A stretch of DNA of 64,000 bases from Xanthostigma xanthostigma (GCA_963575645.1 OY754464.1:43514192-43578191), one strand, 5' to 3'. Positions 23,033 to 34,107 are shown, counted from the stretch's first letter. The notes: generated by a model not told the origin, from the letters alone. Numbers and translations are program-made.

Positions 23033-23419
23033 TAAAATAAAAACTTTTTAACAAAAAAATTAAACCGCCGAAAAACTGAAAAGCAATAAATAAGAAATCT
23101 TTTTATTTAACTAAGTTCTATTTAAGTAGTTGAACGTATGTGACAATCTAGTATATCTAAGTAATTTTGAGTCGGCGTCAAACAACCAATGAACAAAGAT
23201 CACTAAAAGAAATAACCAAATCAAATTAGAGAGCTCTCGTGAACTCTCAGAGATTTCCGGCGAAGAATTGTTGACGCCGACTGAAAATTACTTAGATATA
23301 CTAGATTGTCACATACGTTCAACTACTTAAATAGAACTTAGTTAAATAAAAAGATTTATTATTTTTTGCTTTTCAGTTTTTCGGCGGTTTAATTTTTTTG
23401 TTAAAACGTTTTTATTATG
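23033..23419. repeat. Palindrome with 149-bp arms
   Basis: Arms 23033-23181 and 23271-23419 share 'ttaaaccgccgaaaaactga', 'agtagttgaacgtatgtgac' and 'gtcggcgtcaa' in inverse order. The ~90-bp centre is unique. It is nested inside the 1.85-kb element and is probably a separate fold-back insertion. Confidence 0.85.
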
Positions 23420-23841
23420 TGTCTAAATGAACTCCGAAATGGATAAATAACAAAACAACGTCCACGTTTTAGGTTAGGTTAAGTACAGCTGTTTAGCGCG
23501 AACTGTATCAGAAAAGCAAAGCAAAAGCAAACAAAACAACGTTCACGTTTTAGTTTTAGGTTAGGTTTAAGTACAGCTGTTTGGCTCAACTGTATCAGGA
23601 AAGCAATGTTGTGCGTTTTGACTACATCGCTGTTGGTAAATTGTAAAATGCCTGAAAATAATGCGTCAGAACGCGATACACGTTCTTCTGTTCACATTTT
23701 GCCGGCATTTTATCAATTTGCCTGAATTGGTATAGTCATAACGGAAACTGCTTTGTTCGCTCGCGTTTTGCCGGCTTTTTATAAAATGCCTAGACATTTT
23801 GTAAAAAGCCTAATTTTGCATTGTGACTACGACATATATAA

Positions 23842-23930
23842 TATATATGTGATATATATGTGTGTGTGTGTTGGTGTGTGTGTGTGTGTGTTGGGGTGTG
23901 GGGGGGGGGGGTGTGTGTGTGTGTGTGTGT
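23842..23930. repeat. Compound (TA)/(TG)/(G) microsatellite
   Basis: Run of TATATG, (TG)n, a G-run of ten, and (TG)n. It lies between the inverted-repeat element and copy 2 of the 530-bp repeat. Confidence 0.9.
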
Positions 23931-24465
23931 GACCACGATAACTCTCGGCAGACTTAATCGATTTAAATATGAAATTTGGTCCACATGTTGGAATCCATCA
24001 TCGCAAGAAGCCTATTTAAAATGGGCCCGATCGGGCCATTTTAAGGGGGGTATTTAGAGGTTGAAAAATGTTTTTGGGCCCAAAAATACCGAAAACATTC
24101 TCAGAATCATTTCATATTTGAAATTTAACCCTTCAGTAATTATTGAAATGTGTTGCTAAAATTGTAGTAAAATCGGCCCGACAGGACCGGGCTTACAAAT
24201 TTTATAAAAAAAGCAAGTTTTTACTGATAATGATTTACATACCTAAGGGTGTATAATATAATTTGGTACAAATGTTGAATTGGTATGTAGTTTGAAATTA
24301 AGTATAAAATTTTGTTTTAAGGGGTGTATTAAGGGGTATTTTTTTATTTTGTCCAAAAACAAAGTTAAGTTCATACAATAGAGCAACACTGCTTATATAA
24401 GCAAATACACTATATTGTCGGCAGGGTTTCGCACTGCAATCCGAGTTTTTATTATTTTTGACGTT
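23931..24465 (-). repeat. Dispersed ~530-bp repeat, copy 2
   Basis: Inverse complement of 9815-10344 from 'gaccacgataactctcgg' to 'cactgcaatccgagttttt', with the same CCCGATCGGG palindrome. Divergence by eye is roughly 5-10%. Confidence 0.8.
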
Positions 24466-24625
24466 AGTACGGCTGGTGTTTATAATATAGATTTATTTTT
24501 TTTATAAATGATAATCCATAGGTTTGGTTGAACAGTTTTGATAAAATCTTTGTAATGTAAAATTGTATTGTTTTAATATAACTTCAATTATCATTATAAC
24601 TAATCATGTTTTAATATAACATTTA

Positions 24626-24680
24626 CAGATACTGATGATGCAATATGCGAAACGTTTATATATATGTTTATACTGACAAT
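24626..24680 (+). ncRNA. Hammerhead-like motif in a Penelope-type tail
   Basis: CTGATGA at 24632-24638 is followed by T, a stem GCA-ATA-TGC (24640-24648) and GAAAC (24649-24653). The outer sides CAGATA (24626-24631) and TATACTG (24669-24675) can pair with one bulge as stem I. CUGANGA...GAAAC is the conserved hammerhead core, and Penelope-like elements are known to carry such ribozymes. The extra U before stem II and a weak stem III make activity uncertain. Confidence 0.35.
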
Positions 24681-24689
24681 TACCCATTA

Positions 24690-25959
24690 ATAAAATATTT
24701 TTTATTATTGTGAAAAAAATACTTATATCTTGTGACTGCCCCATTCAATATTTATTTAAAACGAAATTTGTTGTTTATTCAAATATGTCCATTACAGATG
24801 TGTATGAAGTAAACGTAAAAATTCCCTGTGCTTTAAGAACACTAAGCCACAGAACAAGGTGAAATACTTAACACTTTTAAATGAATTTTACCATAGGTTA
24901 CCTAGTTATAGGTACATAGAAATCTATAATTACGATGAACATTGAACAAGTTTTACAATGTACATAAATACTTTCTGCATGCATACTAGTTTAGTAGTAC
25001 GTAAGTATTCTCTTATTCTTCTTTATTAATATTCAAGACGCTTGACCAATGTTGGCTGGTGGCCACAGTATGTATGTTCTTTCCAAAAAGGTCGTAGGGT
25101 TAAATCATTCTTTGATCGAGCGTTAAATATTTCACATCCGGTACACCTCGACTGACTGGTGAGGCTTGGAGATTAAATTTTAACGTGCAGCGTTATTCAA
25201 TAAATCAACACGATACAAAAGTGTGCGTTGATCGAATACATAATATTGAGTTCTGAAGGTATCCAAATGAGCTCCAAAGACTATCTAAGTGTATAGTTAG
25301 AGAATTAAAGACAGTCCAGTTACATAAACGAGTACTTATTACAGATACCAAATGTTTCTGCTTCAAAAGGCCACTGTTTATTCCACTAATTAATTTACGA
25401 AACAAAAGATACATATACATTATCCACCTTGCATGTTATGTGAACCTTCAATTATACGCAAATTTTATACTGATCTCCAAATCCTTCTTTTGGTGTTTTA
25501 ATCATTAATGAAGAGTTAAATTTTAATTGTGAAATAAAATACTTTGGAACACTCTGTATGTATACAGGCTATCCCAACGTATTTAAAACATAGGAATGTA
25601 ACATGAGAATATGATGTAGTTAATGTCTGCTACCCGTTAAAAATTTTTCTTTTTTTTTTGTAGACTGATTCTAAACATCCTTGGTAAAGATTTTGTAAAT
25701 TTATTTATAAAAAATTATCTTTAAAATATAGATAAATTTAAATAAATTAAATTAGCACTGAGTCTTCCACAGCTCTTTTAAAGACATTTGCCGGGAACAA
25801 TCAGTAGCCGTGCTCATTAGGTCACTGCTTATCAATTAATTAAAGTCCCAAAGTAGCAAAAAATAATTTTCCTTTTTTTACTGAGGACAATTATAACTTC
25901 CCAGAGGGCGTAAAGATGAAAACCTTGGTTTAATTTTTGGCAATGACACGGCTACTGTT
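24690..25959. other. No gene recognised
   Basis: AT-rich DNA without clear repeats or coding signal. The upstream part of the next LINE may begin near 25900. Confidence 0.4.
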
Positions 25960-27085
25960 ACTCCTTGTAACAGATTTTTGGTTATAAATAAAATTAATGG
26001 AAATTTCAATAAAGATAGTCCTTTTAACTTTAGTAAACATCTTAGTTGACTTTTTGGGACATTCAAAAGCATTAAAAAAATAGGCGATGGGGCATTACTA
26101 TAGGAAACAGTATCACAGCAACAATGATAAGATCTTAGCTTGCACAAGTATTAAAGGACCAAACATGGCGACTGACGTTCCGATAAAAGTGGAGATTCAT
26201 AAACGACTGAACTTCTTGAAAGGTATTATTTATTATTTTGATCTTCTTAATTGCTTTGTCGAAACAATAAAAGAAGAGCTTAAGGACCAAGGAGTCACAG
26301 ACGTTTATAGAATCCATACACGTAGAGATGGTCAGTTAGTACCAACTCCGTCTCACATATTAACGTTTTGTACACCGCAACCTCCGACGTCAATACAAGC
26401 AGATTTTTATCCACTCAAAGTACGTCAATACATACCATCTCCTCTTCGATGCTACAAATGTCAGAAATACGGCCATTCGCAAAATAATTGCAGTTTAGTC
26501 AGTCTTTGCGGCAATTGCGCCAAAACGTGCATGAAGACATTCCATGCACAAGGTTGCCGCATTGTGTTAATTGTGACGGCAATCATTCGGCAAGATCTAA
26601 AGATTGTCCACAGTACAAAGTGGAGTTCAAAATTCATGAAATTAGAACAACAGAAAAGATTTCCTTTGCAGAAGCCCGACGAAAGTACAAAGAGAGCGTC
26701 TCCTGTTGAAAAAAAAGACATGTCAACTCAGACATGTGATATGTCCACTCAAACAGAAATTTCCCCGCCTAGTACCAGCGTTGCTGTCAAACTGACAAAA
26801 AGTCAGAAAAAGAAGAAAAGTCCTAACACTCGGTCAAGATCGCCAATTGACAGTAGTAGATCTAAGTCCCCAGCTAAAATATCGAGACCACCAATTGTTG
26901 AAAATAAACCGGTATCTCCGGTGAAAAAAACTAAAATTATTCTAAATCGTGATAATAGTCAGACCATGACTATTACACGTACACCTGTGGACCATAGCAG
27001 TAGTGCAGACTCTGCTATGGACGATGATGACCTTACGAGGCCTCCTCATCAACGTAGCGATTTAGGGAGGAAAAAAAGTAGATAG
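25960..27085 (+). pseudogene. LINE ORF1 (gag-like, CCHC zinc knuckles)
   Basis: The main frame (26087-27085) reads VPIKVEIHKRLN..., VRQYIPSPLRCYKCQKYGHS (first knuckle, about 26420-26495), then a basic Ser/Lys/Pro tail. The second and third knuckles, including CVNCDGNHSARSKDC, lie in the neighbouring frame (about 26500-26700). The true protein therefore needs two compensating shifts; the middle of the main-frame translation is out of frame. Similar ORF1 proteins bind element RNA in the cytoplasm. Upstream of 26087 more ORF1-like sequence is visible in mixed frames (INGNFNKDSPFNFSKHLS) with stops. Confidence 0.75.
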
Positions 27086-27124
27086 TTTTTTATTATTTAT
27101 TATATAAACTTTCAATTTCTTACA

Positions 27125-28202
27125 GTGGAATATGACCGGCTTTTATATTCACCTTAGTGAACTAAAATTACTGCTTAATGATCACAATACTACCGCTATT
27201 AGCTTACAGGAAACACACTTAAAAGACATTAACACTCCGACTGTCAGTGGCTTTACTATTTATCGTAAAGATAAACCGCTTGTTGAACGTGCAAGCGGCT
27301 GTTTTAGTCAGGAATGGTGTGTTTTCCGAAAATTTCCCAATACAGTCTGATTTACAGGTCATTGCAGCCAGACTTTATGCGCCGAAACCAGTTACTTTGT
27401 GTTCAATATATATTCCTCCAACAGAACAACCGACAATTGCAGATATCGTATCTGTGGTCGATCAGCTTCCACGCCCATTTATCATCATAGAAGACTTTAA
27501 TGCCTATAACCCTACTTGGGGCTCAAATCATTTGGACGCTCGTGGAAGGCTGGTGGAGACGATGACTCGAAATAAAAATCTGGTTATATAGAACACAGGT
27601 ACTAATACACATTTTTCGGCAGCAAATGGGACATTTTCATCTATCGATCTTACTCTCTGCTCTTCTTCAATCGCTCCATCTTGTGAATGGAAAGTTAACG
27701 CCGATCTTTGTGGCAGAGACCATTTCCCGATCATTTGTCGGGCTCTTCCATTCCATTTGGATGAAAAACGCTCCCCGAAGAGGATAATACAACAGCCGGA
27801 TTGGTCACATTTTCAGGAAGTTCTTGATATCGACGAAATGAATTTTGGCAACGTGATGCGGCTGTAGAGTATTTCACGGATGCGGTCATTGAAGCAGCGT
27901 CGACTGCAGTTCCACGCACGTCAATAACACCACGACGTGTACCCGTTCCCTGGTGGAACGAGGCTTGTCGAGATGCCATCCGTGAACGCCGAAAGGCTCT
28001 CCGTCGTTTCAGTAACAACATGACGGATGAAAATCGAGTTATTTTTATTCAAAAGCGCTCCATTGCCAGATGTATCATAGCAGAGAGTAAAAAGCAGTCA
28101 TGGAATGAGTTCGTATCTACTATAAGAAATTCAACTCCCTCTCGTGGATTTTTAAAATTTGTGAGTAAACTATATGGCCTACAGACGTCGTTCTCTGCTT
28201 AA
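27125..28202 (+). pseudogene. LINE ORF2: endonuclease domain and linker, truncated
   Basis: Reads QWNMTGFYIHLSELKLLL (the QWN start of APE-type endonucleases), ISLQETHL (catalytic Glu), then after a shift at about 27290-27300 VIAARLYAPKPVTLCSIYIP, FNAYNPTWGS, SIDLTLCSS and RDHFPIIC (catalytic Asp-His). A stop occurs near 27590 and further breaks near 27860. The last recognisable part (28020-28202) resembles the Lys/Arg-rich linker before the RT. The endonuclease nicks target DNA to prime reverse transcription. Confidence 0.8.
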
Positions 28203-28751
28203 ATTAAAGCTAATTGCATTTGCTATAATATCTGTTCCTATGATTTTACCTTTAAAATGAGTATTTTCCCCGATATCGGGGTCAAAAATTAACCAAATCT
28301 TAAAATTTCACTTTTGAAAAAAAAAATGGTCAATTTTTGGTAAGTATTGAACCTACATAGCTAGTTCTGGTCTCAAATTGTAGCAATTTTAGTCTACTTA
28401 AAACGTATAAAAAATATTTTATAAAAAAATACATAGTTAAAAACCTATATTGAGAATACCAAAAAAAGTGCGAAAATTTCGCGGTTTTTTGAGTGCTGCA
28501 AAGTTAGCACAGGGCTTTCGAAGCTGCAAACTTGGATGTACGCTACTGGTAGTAGTCCTAGCAACATATTTAAAAATTATACCTAAACGTTAGTTTGCGA
28601 GATTAGCGATTTTTAGTGTAAGATATGACTGGGCTATAGGGTGAATAATAAACATTGAATGTTGTTTCTTTCTTTTTTCACAGTTTTGTAAATAATAATA
28701 ATAAATTATAATAGTTCTAAGATCATGTAAATAATAATAAAAACTTCGTTT
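28203..28751. other. No gene recognised
   Basis: AT-rich DNA with a small palindrome CCCCGATATCGGGG near 28268. Nothing else is supported. Confidence 0.4.
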
Positions 28752-29030
28752 TAAAATCTAGTAACCTAATTAAACAATGTCACAAATGTTCAAACTGTCC
28801 TTCATTTACTTCAAACACTGCTGAGCTCTTCTAGATAAATATATAAAGAAATTAATTTTAACTCTAATTAATTTTAAACTGTAAATTTGCTCAATAGTGA
28901 TTTTACGACAAAAAAAAAACAATTACCATTATTGACAATTTATTGTGACATTGTCTAACTAAATAACTAGATTTTAAATGCCGACTTTTAAAATTAAGTT
29001 CGTTATTATGACAATTCAATTTAATAATTT
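28752..29030. repeat. Palindromic ~270-bp repeat, copy 1
   Basis: 'aaaatctagtaacctaatta' and 'aacaatgtcac' at the left and 'gtgacattgtc...aactagattttaaatgcc' at the right are inverted arms. The same unit lies at 36655-36925. Its right end 'aataatttcaaac' joins LINE coding sequence at about 29031, so it probably inserted in that LINE. Confidence 0.7.
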
Positions 29031-29132
29031 CAAACTTTGTCTGTTCAACTTAATATTACCCATACAGAAAATTATTTAAATAAACGATCGTTTTCGGCAA
29101 TAAACAAGAATTATTTTGCTTACTGCTTAGAT

Positions 29133-29144
29133 AAAGAATTATGG
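29133..29144. repeat. Target-site duplication, left copy (AAAGAATTATGG)
   Basis: The 12-bp direct repeat AAAGAATTATGG occurs at 29133-29144 and 31876-31887, on either side of the double Penelope insertion. LINE reading frame continues across it (gat AAA GAA TTA TGG ... GCT GAA). Confidence 0.8.
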
Positions 29145-29235
29145 TACAAAAATATTAGGAGCACTGTGGTTTGAATCTAATAAAAAATAGAGAATAGTTA
29201 CTTCTTACCACAACAAGTTTATTAGTGGATGTACA

Positions 29236-29262
29236 TTTCGAGAGCTATGCTCTCATCTTCAG
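29236..29262 (-). ncRNA. Hammerhead-like motif, left Penelope tail
   Basis: Mirror copy of the motif at 31792-31818: read on the minus strand, CTGAAGA, T, stem GAGAGC-ATA-GCTCTC, GAAA. Confidence 0.35.
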
Positions 29263-29508
29263 CAATACACTAAACTAAGTTCATAAACAAAAATCTTTAC
29301 ATTATATAGCAATTACAGGTATAAATTAAAATAATGATACAGGTACTAAAAATTAACCATTGACTTATGAAAAGTCAGGTAACGTCAATCAGGTATATCC
29401 AAAATATACCTTAAACAATGTCAACCAAGCGCTGGTCCGTGTCAATGAAAATTCTATAAAAAACAAAGGAAACAACAAAACCAAAAAACAAAAATTAACG
29501 AACTTCGG

Positions 29509-30500
29509 TTACAAAAGATCGAATAATGCTGAAAAAGGTATAGGGCCATTATCTGAATTTAAAAGTTTCTGTGTGTCACTCTTGGCTATGTATATACTTT
29601 CAAAACTATCCAACTGCTGTTTATTATGTACTGTTTTTAGCAAACTTAAGTTATTTATACTAATGTCATGGTTAGTTTCTAAAATATGGTTAGCTACGCT
29701 GGATTTGTCCGGTCTACAAAATTTTATATGGGAGAAGTGTTCTTTCCATCTGGTAGCTATTTGACGTCGGGTTTGTCCTATGTATAATTTGTCACACGTA
29801 CCGCAATTAATTTTAAATTAACGTTTTTGAATATATTATCTAAGCCTTTAGTAAGAATGGGATCGTATGTTAGGCCAATATATTTTAATGGGGGATTATC
29901 TGTAATTAGTGTCGTACTATTTCTAAAATTTAACTTTACTTTTTTCTTTTTGAGAATATTCAAAACCATATCTTTAGAATAACCGTTTAATTCAGCTATA
30001 TTAATTATATTAAGTAATTCTTGATCAAAACGATGCTTGTTTAGAGGAATAGTTAACAGTCGATGTATCATACTTGTGTATTAGGGGGTGATTAGAATGG
30101 TTCATAATATATCTGTTATTGTTCGTCGGTTTTCTATAAATGTCAAATTCTAATGAGTCTATTTTTTTGTGGATCATGAGGTCTAAAAAAGGTATGCTAT
30201 TGTTGGTTTCAATTTCATGAGTGAATTTAATGGATGGATATCGACTGTTGAGATCATCAATGAAGCTATTAATATCGTACTTACTAGTATCGAAGATGGC
30301 AAAAATATCATCAACGTACCTAAACCAAACGCGGGGGAAATATTTAAGGTCGTTTTTAATTTCTGATTCTAAGTTGCACATAAATAAGTTCGCAATAAAG
30401 GGGGAAAGACAATTACCCATAGCCGTACCAGAGTGTTGTTTATAAAACTTACCGTTGAATTGAAAAAAGTTATTGTACATGCAAGTTTCAGTTAATTTTT
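29509..30500 (-). pseudogene. Penelope-like RT and GIY-YIG endonuclease, left arm
   Basis: On the minus strand the RT part reads YNNFFQFNGKFYKQHSGTAM then GNCLSPFIANLF and WFRYVDDIFAIF (catalytic YVDD), then the frame changes to MIHRLLTIPLNKHRF. The GIY-YIG endonuclease part (minus frame below about 29800) is interrupted by a gap of about 91 bp relative to the right arm. Penelope RTs are related to telomerase RT; the GIY-YIG nuclease cuts target DNA. The N-terminal half of the RT is absent. Confidence 0.8.
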
Positions 30501-31545
30501 CAATTCAACGGTAAGTTTTATAAACAACACTCTGGTACGGCTATGGGTAATTGTCTTTCCCCCTTTATTGCGAACTTATTTATGTGCAACTTAGAATCAG
30601 AAATTAAAAACGACCTTAAATATTTCCCCCGCGTTTGGTTTAGGTACGTTGATGATATTTTTGCCATCTTCGATACTAGTAAGTACGATATTAATAGCTT
30701 CATTGATGATCTCAACAGTCGATATCCATCCATTAAATTCACTCATGAAATTGAAACCAACAATAGCATACCTTTTTTAGACCTCATGATCCACAAAAAA
30801 ATAGACTCATTAGAATTTGACATTTATAGAAAACCGACGAACAATAACAGATATATTATGAACCATTCTAATCACCCCCTAATACACAAGTATGATACAT
30901 CGCCTGTTAACTATTCCTCTAAACAAGCATCGTTTTGATCAAGAATTACTTAATATAATTAATATAGCTGAATTAAACGGTTATTCTAAAGATATGGTTT
31001 TGAATATTCTCAAAAAGAAAAAAGTAAAGTTAAATTTTAGAAATAGTACGACACTAATTACAGATAATCCCCCATTAAAATATATTGGCCTAACATACGA
31101 TCCCATTCTTACTAAAGGCTTAGATAATATATTCAAAAACGTTAATTTAATTAAAGCCTTTAAAAATGAAAATAGTATTAGTAAACACCTAGGTAACCCG
31201 AAAGACAGCACACCCACTTTAGAAAAGTCTGGTATATACAAAATTAATTGCGGTACGTGTGACAAATTATACATAGGACAAACCCGACGTCAAATAGCTA
31301 CCAGATGGAAAGAACACTTCTCCCATATAAAATTTTGTAGACCGGACAAATCCAGCGTAGCTAACCATATTTTAGAAACTAACCATGACATTAGTATAAA
31401 TAACTTAAGTTTGCTAAAAACAGTACATAATAAACAGCAGTTGGATAGTTTTGAAAGTATATACATAGCCAAGAGTGACACACAGAAACTTTTAAATTCA
31501 GATAATGGCCCTATACCTTTTTCAGCATTATTCGATCTTTTGTAA
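30500..31545 (+). pseudogene. Penelope-like RT and GIY-YIG endonuclease, right arm
   Basis: The plus strand reads the same RT end (GTAMGNCLSPFIANLF, RYVDDIFAIF, SIPFLDLMIHKK, FDIYRKPTNNNRYI), a frame change at about 30890-30935 that is also present in the left arm, then MIHRLLTIPLNKHRFDQELL and the GIY-YIG domain: SGIYKINCGTCDKLYIGQTR (about 31230-31290) with RWKEHF and SVANHILETNHDI downstream, ending FSALFDLL at 31545. The C-terminal domain is complete with its usual Cys pair; the RT lacks its N-terminal half. Confidence 0.85.
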
Positions 31546-31791
31546 CCGAAGTTCGTTAATTTTTGTTTTTTGGTTTTGTTGTTTCCTTTGTTTTTTATAG
31601 AATTTTCATTGACACGGACCAGCGCTTGGTTGACATTGTTTCAGGTATATTTTGGATATACCTGATTGACGTTACCTGACTTTTCATAAGTCAATGGTTA
31701 ATTTTTAGTACCTGTATCATTATTTTAATTTATACTTGTAATTGCTATATAATGTAAAGATTTTTGTTTATGAACTTAGTTTAGTGTATTG

Positions 31792-31818
31792 CTGAAGATG
31801 AGAGCATAGCTCTCGAAA
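31792..31818 (+). ncRNA. Hammerhead-like motif, right Penelope tail
   Basis: CTGAAGA (fits CUGANGA), T, stem GAGAGC with loop ATA and GCTCTC, then GAAA. It lies about 250 bp after the GIY-YIG stop and 57 bp before the target duplication. Penelope-like elements are known to carry small hammerheads in their repeated ends. The extra U before stem II departs from the consensus. Confidence 0.4.
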
Positions 31819-31875
31819 TGTACATCCACTAATAAACTTGTTGTGGTAAGAAGTAACTATTCTCTATTTTTTATT

Positions 31876-34002
31876 AAAGAATTATGGGCTGAAATATACG
31901 ACGAAAGTGACCACACAAACGACATTGATTTCAAATTCAATCATTTTATTTCGACTCTGTCACACTATTTTAATTTAAGCTTTCCTTTAACTAAATATAA
32001 AAAACAAAATAGTAATACTAACTGTAAGTGGGTAACACCAGAGGTTATTAATTCAAGCAGGCTTTTGAAAAATATGCATGGACTTGTTAAGATTTCAGAC
32101 ACTGCGGAAAATAAAAATCGCTACATAATCGAAAAAAGAAAACATGCTAACTTAGTAAAATCTACTAAACAAAATTATTATAATGATTTACTGAACAGAG
32201 CACAAAATAAAACTAAAGCATCGTGGCAACTAATTAATAACATATATAATCAAACAAATCAAAAATCGAAGCATATCTGAAATCGAAATAAATGGGATTA
32301 TTATCAAAGATCTTAATGTGATTACAAATCATTTTAATAACTTTTTTAAAAAACAAACAATTGATATATTGACTACCATACCAATTTGTGATCCAATTAA
32401 CGTAAATGATAGTAATACTAATTCTATGTACATGTTCCCCTTTGATGAGTATGAGGTGTTACTTTTAATTTGTCAGCTGAAGAATTCTTTCTCATCTGGT
32501 GCGGATAATATTACTAACAATATTATAAAAGAATTTAGGTATTTTTTAATACAGCCCCTAACTTATCTAATAAACCTATGTATATCACATGGACATTTTC
32601 CTGAAATTTTAAAACACGCGATTATAAAACCTGTTCAAAAAAAAGGTGATTCAAAAGACCCTACAAATTACAGACCGATCTCCATCTTATCAAGTATTTC
32701 AAAACTTGTTGAGTTAGCAATATATAAACGTACAGTAAATTTTTGCAATAGGTTTAATGTTTTCCCTTTAGCACAACATGGATTTTTAGCAAATAAATCT
32801 ACAGTTTCTGCTATATCGTCTTTTTACAATAAAATATTGTCTGCTGTCGATAATAAGATAATGACTTTAGGTATTTTTGCTGATTTAAGTACAGATTTTG
32901 ACGTTATACAACACGATCTATTATTAACTAAGTTACAAAGTATTGGTCTAAGAGGCTCTGTGCTAGATCTTTCTCTTCCTATTTATCTAATCGGAAGCAA
33001 TGCGTATCGATTAATCAAGATAATCAATACTACATCTCTAATGAGGTTTTCTGTGATAACGGTGTGCCACAGGGTAGTGTTCTTGGTCCGCTATTTTTTA
33101 TTCTATTTATTAATGACTTACCTGCGTATCTAGAAACTGAAGACATTGTTATGTATGCTGATGACATATCAATTATTGTCACTGCTGACACTAGTCAGCA
33201 TTTAGAGGTAAGTGCAAACACAACTCTTGAGAAACTGGCCACTTGGATTAACGCCAATAAGCTTTACCTAAATCTTAGCAAATCGTTTTATCTCTCTTTC
33301 AAAACTAACAGAAATAAATCCTATTTTAATTTCAATATTACTATCAATAATAATATTGTTAGTAATACCTCTGTTATCAAGTTTCTTGGTGTACACCTTG
33401 AGGATACCTTAACCTGGAACATCCAATGCTCTGAAATTATCAAAAAACTGAAAAGTTTGTGTTTTCTTTTTCGCAACCTAAAAACTATAGTTGGAACTGA
33501 CACACTTTTAATGCTGTATTACAGTTATGTGTTCTCTAGGTTGAGATATGGAGTTATTTTCTGGGGTAATTCCTCTCAATCAAAAAATGTATTTATATGG
33601 TAGAAAAAATTATTGAGAATAATTTATAACATCGGGCCTAGAGATTCATGCCAACCTATATTTAAAAAATTTAAAATATTAACGCTTCCATGCATATATA
33701 TCTTAGAAACGCTGTTATACATAAAGCATAATTTAGAAACAGTCGAATATAATAAGGACATGCACAATTATAATACCAGATTTGGTTCAGATATTAGACT
33801 ACCTAAATGTAACTTAGAAGTATATAAACAAGGACCGCAATATATGGATCAGAAATTGTTTAACAATTTACATATTTGCTTCAGAGATTTAAATTGGTCT
33901 AAATTTAAAAATTATATTTCTGCTATATTAAAAGAAAAGTGTTTTTATCAGGTTGCATCTTTTTTTGATAGCCCTATATGTATTTGTACATCTGTTATAT
34001 AG
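31876..34002 (+). pseudogene. LINE reverse transcriptase
   Basis: RT motifs in order: KPVQKKGDSKDPTNYRPISI (about 32625-32690), QHGFLANKSTVSAI, FADLSTDFDVIQHDLL (motif A), VPQGSVLGPLFFILFINDLP (motif B, from about 33063), MYADDISIIV (motif C, catalytic YADD, about 33150). The C-terminal HNYNTRFGSDI (about 33760) is typical of CR1/jockey relatives. Disabling changes: a frameshift near 32265, another near 32970, and a TAG at 33601-33603 in place of a sense codon. Otherwise the reading is smooth, so decay is modest. Confidence 0.85.
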
Positions 34003-34107
34003 TTTGTGTATCCACTAATTAGAATAATTGTTGATTATGTTTTGTATTTATCTTTTACCATGTATTTGTTGACGCTATTACACAGACTTGTCTGTCGAAA
34101 ATAAAGA

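Larger units (their letters stand above)
21984..23834. mobile_element. 1.85-kb DNA element with ~220-bp terminal inverted repeats
   Basis: Left arm 21984-22204 (TGTCGTAGTCATAATGCAAA...) and right arm 23614-23834 (...GCATTGTGACTACGACA) match closely. Both flanks read TATATA, which is uninformative in such AT-rich DNA. Inside lie a tandem duplication (22656-22983), a second 149-bp-arm palindrome (23033-23419) and a short doubled 'gtacagctgtttgg' block near 23480-23600. No transposase remains, so the superfamily cannot be named. Confidence 0.75.
25960..28202 (+). mobile_element. 5' half of an I/jockey-type LINE (ORF1 and start of ORF2)
   Basis: Contains a gag-like ORF1 with zinc knuckles and, 40-50 bp downstream, the apurinic endonuclease domain of ORF2 plus the linker after it. 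The RT is absent: homology stops near 28200. A LINE that keeps its 5' half but lacks its 3' half cannot come from ordinary 5' truncation, so a later deletion or insertion removed the rest. Several frame breaks are present. Confidence 0.8.
29145..31875. mobile_element. Head-to-head pair of Penelope-like elements (near-perfect palindrome)
   Basis: Two Penelope-like copies, minus at the left (to about 30500) and plus at the right (from about 30496), meet at their truncated 5' ends inside the RT gene. Both 3' ends point outward. The arms agree almost base for base over more than 1.2 kb: I noticed three single-base differences and one gap of about 91 bp in the left arm. A single 12-bp duplication flanks the whole pair. 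A 33-bp stretch of unknown origin (29145-29177) lies between the left target copy and the element tail. Confidence 0.85.

Noticed and set aside
23790-24057. Open frames on both strands through the microsatellite
   Set aside because: They are translations of (TG)n and flanking repeat DNA (Thr-His or Cys-Val runs).
30221-30742. Two identical 74-codon frames facing each other
   Set aside because: They are antisense shadows of the Penelope RT in the two palindrome arms; their identity only confirms the palindrome.
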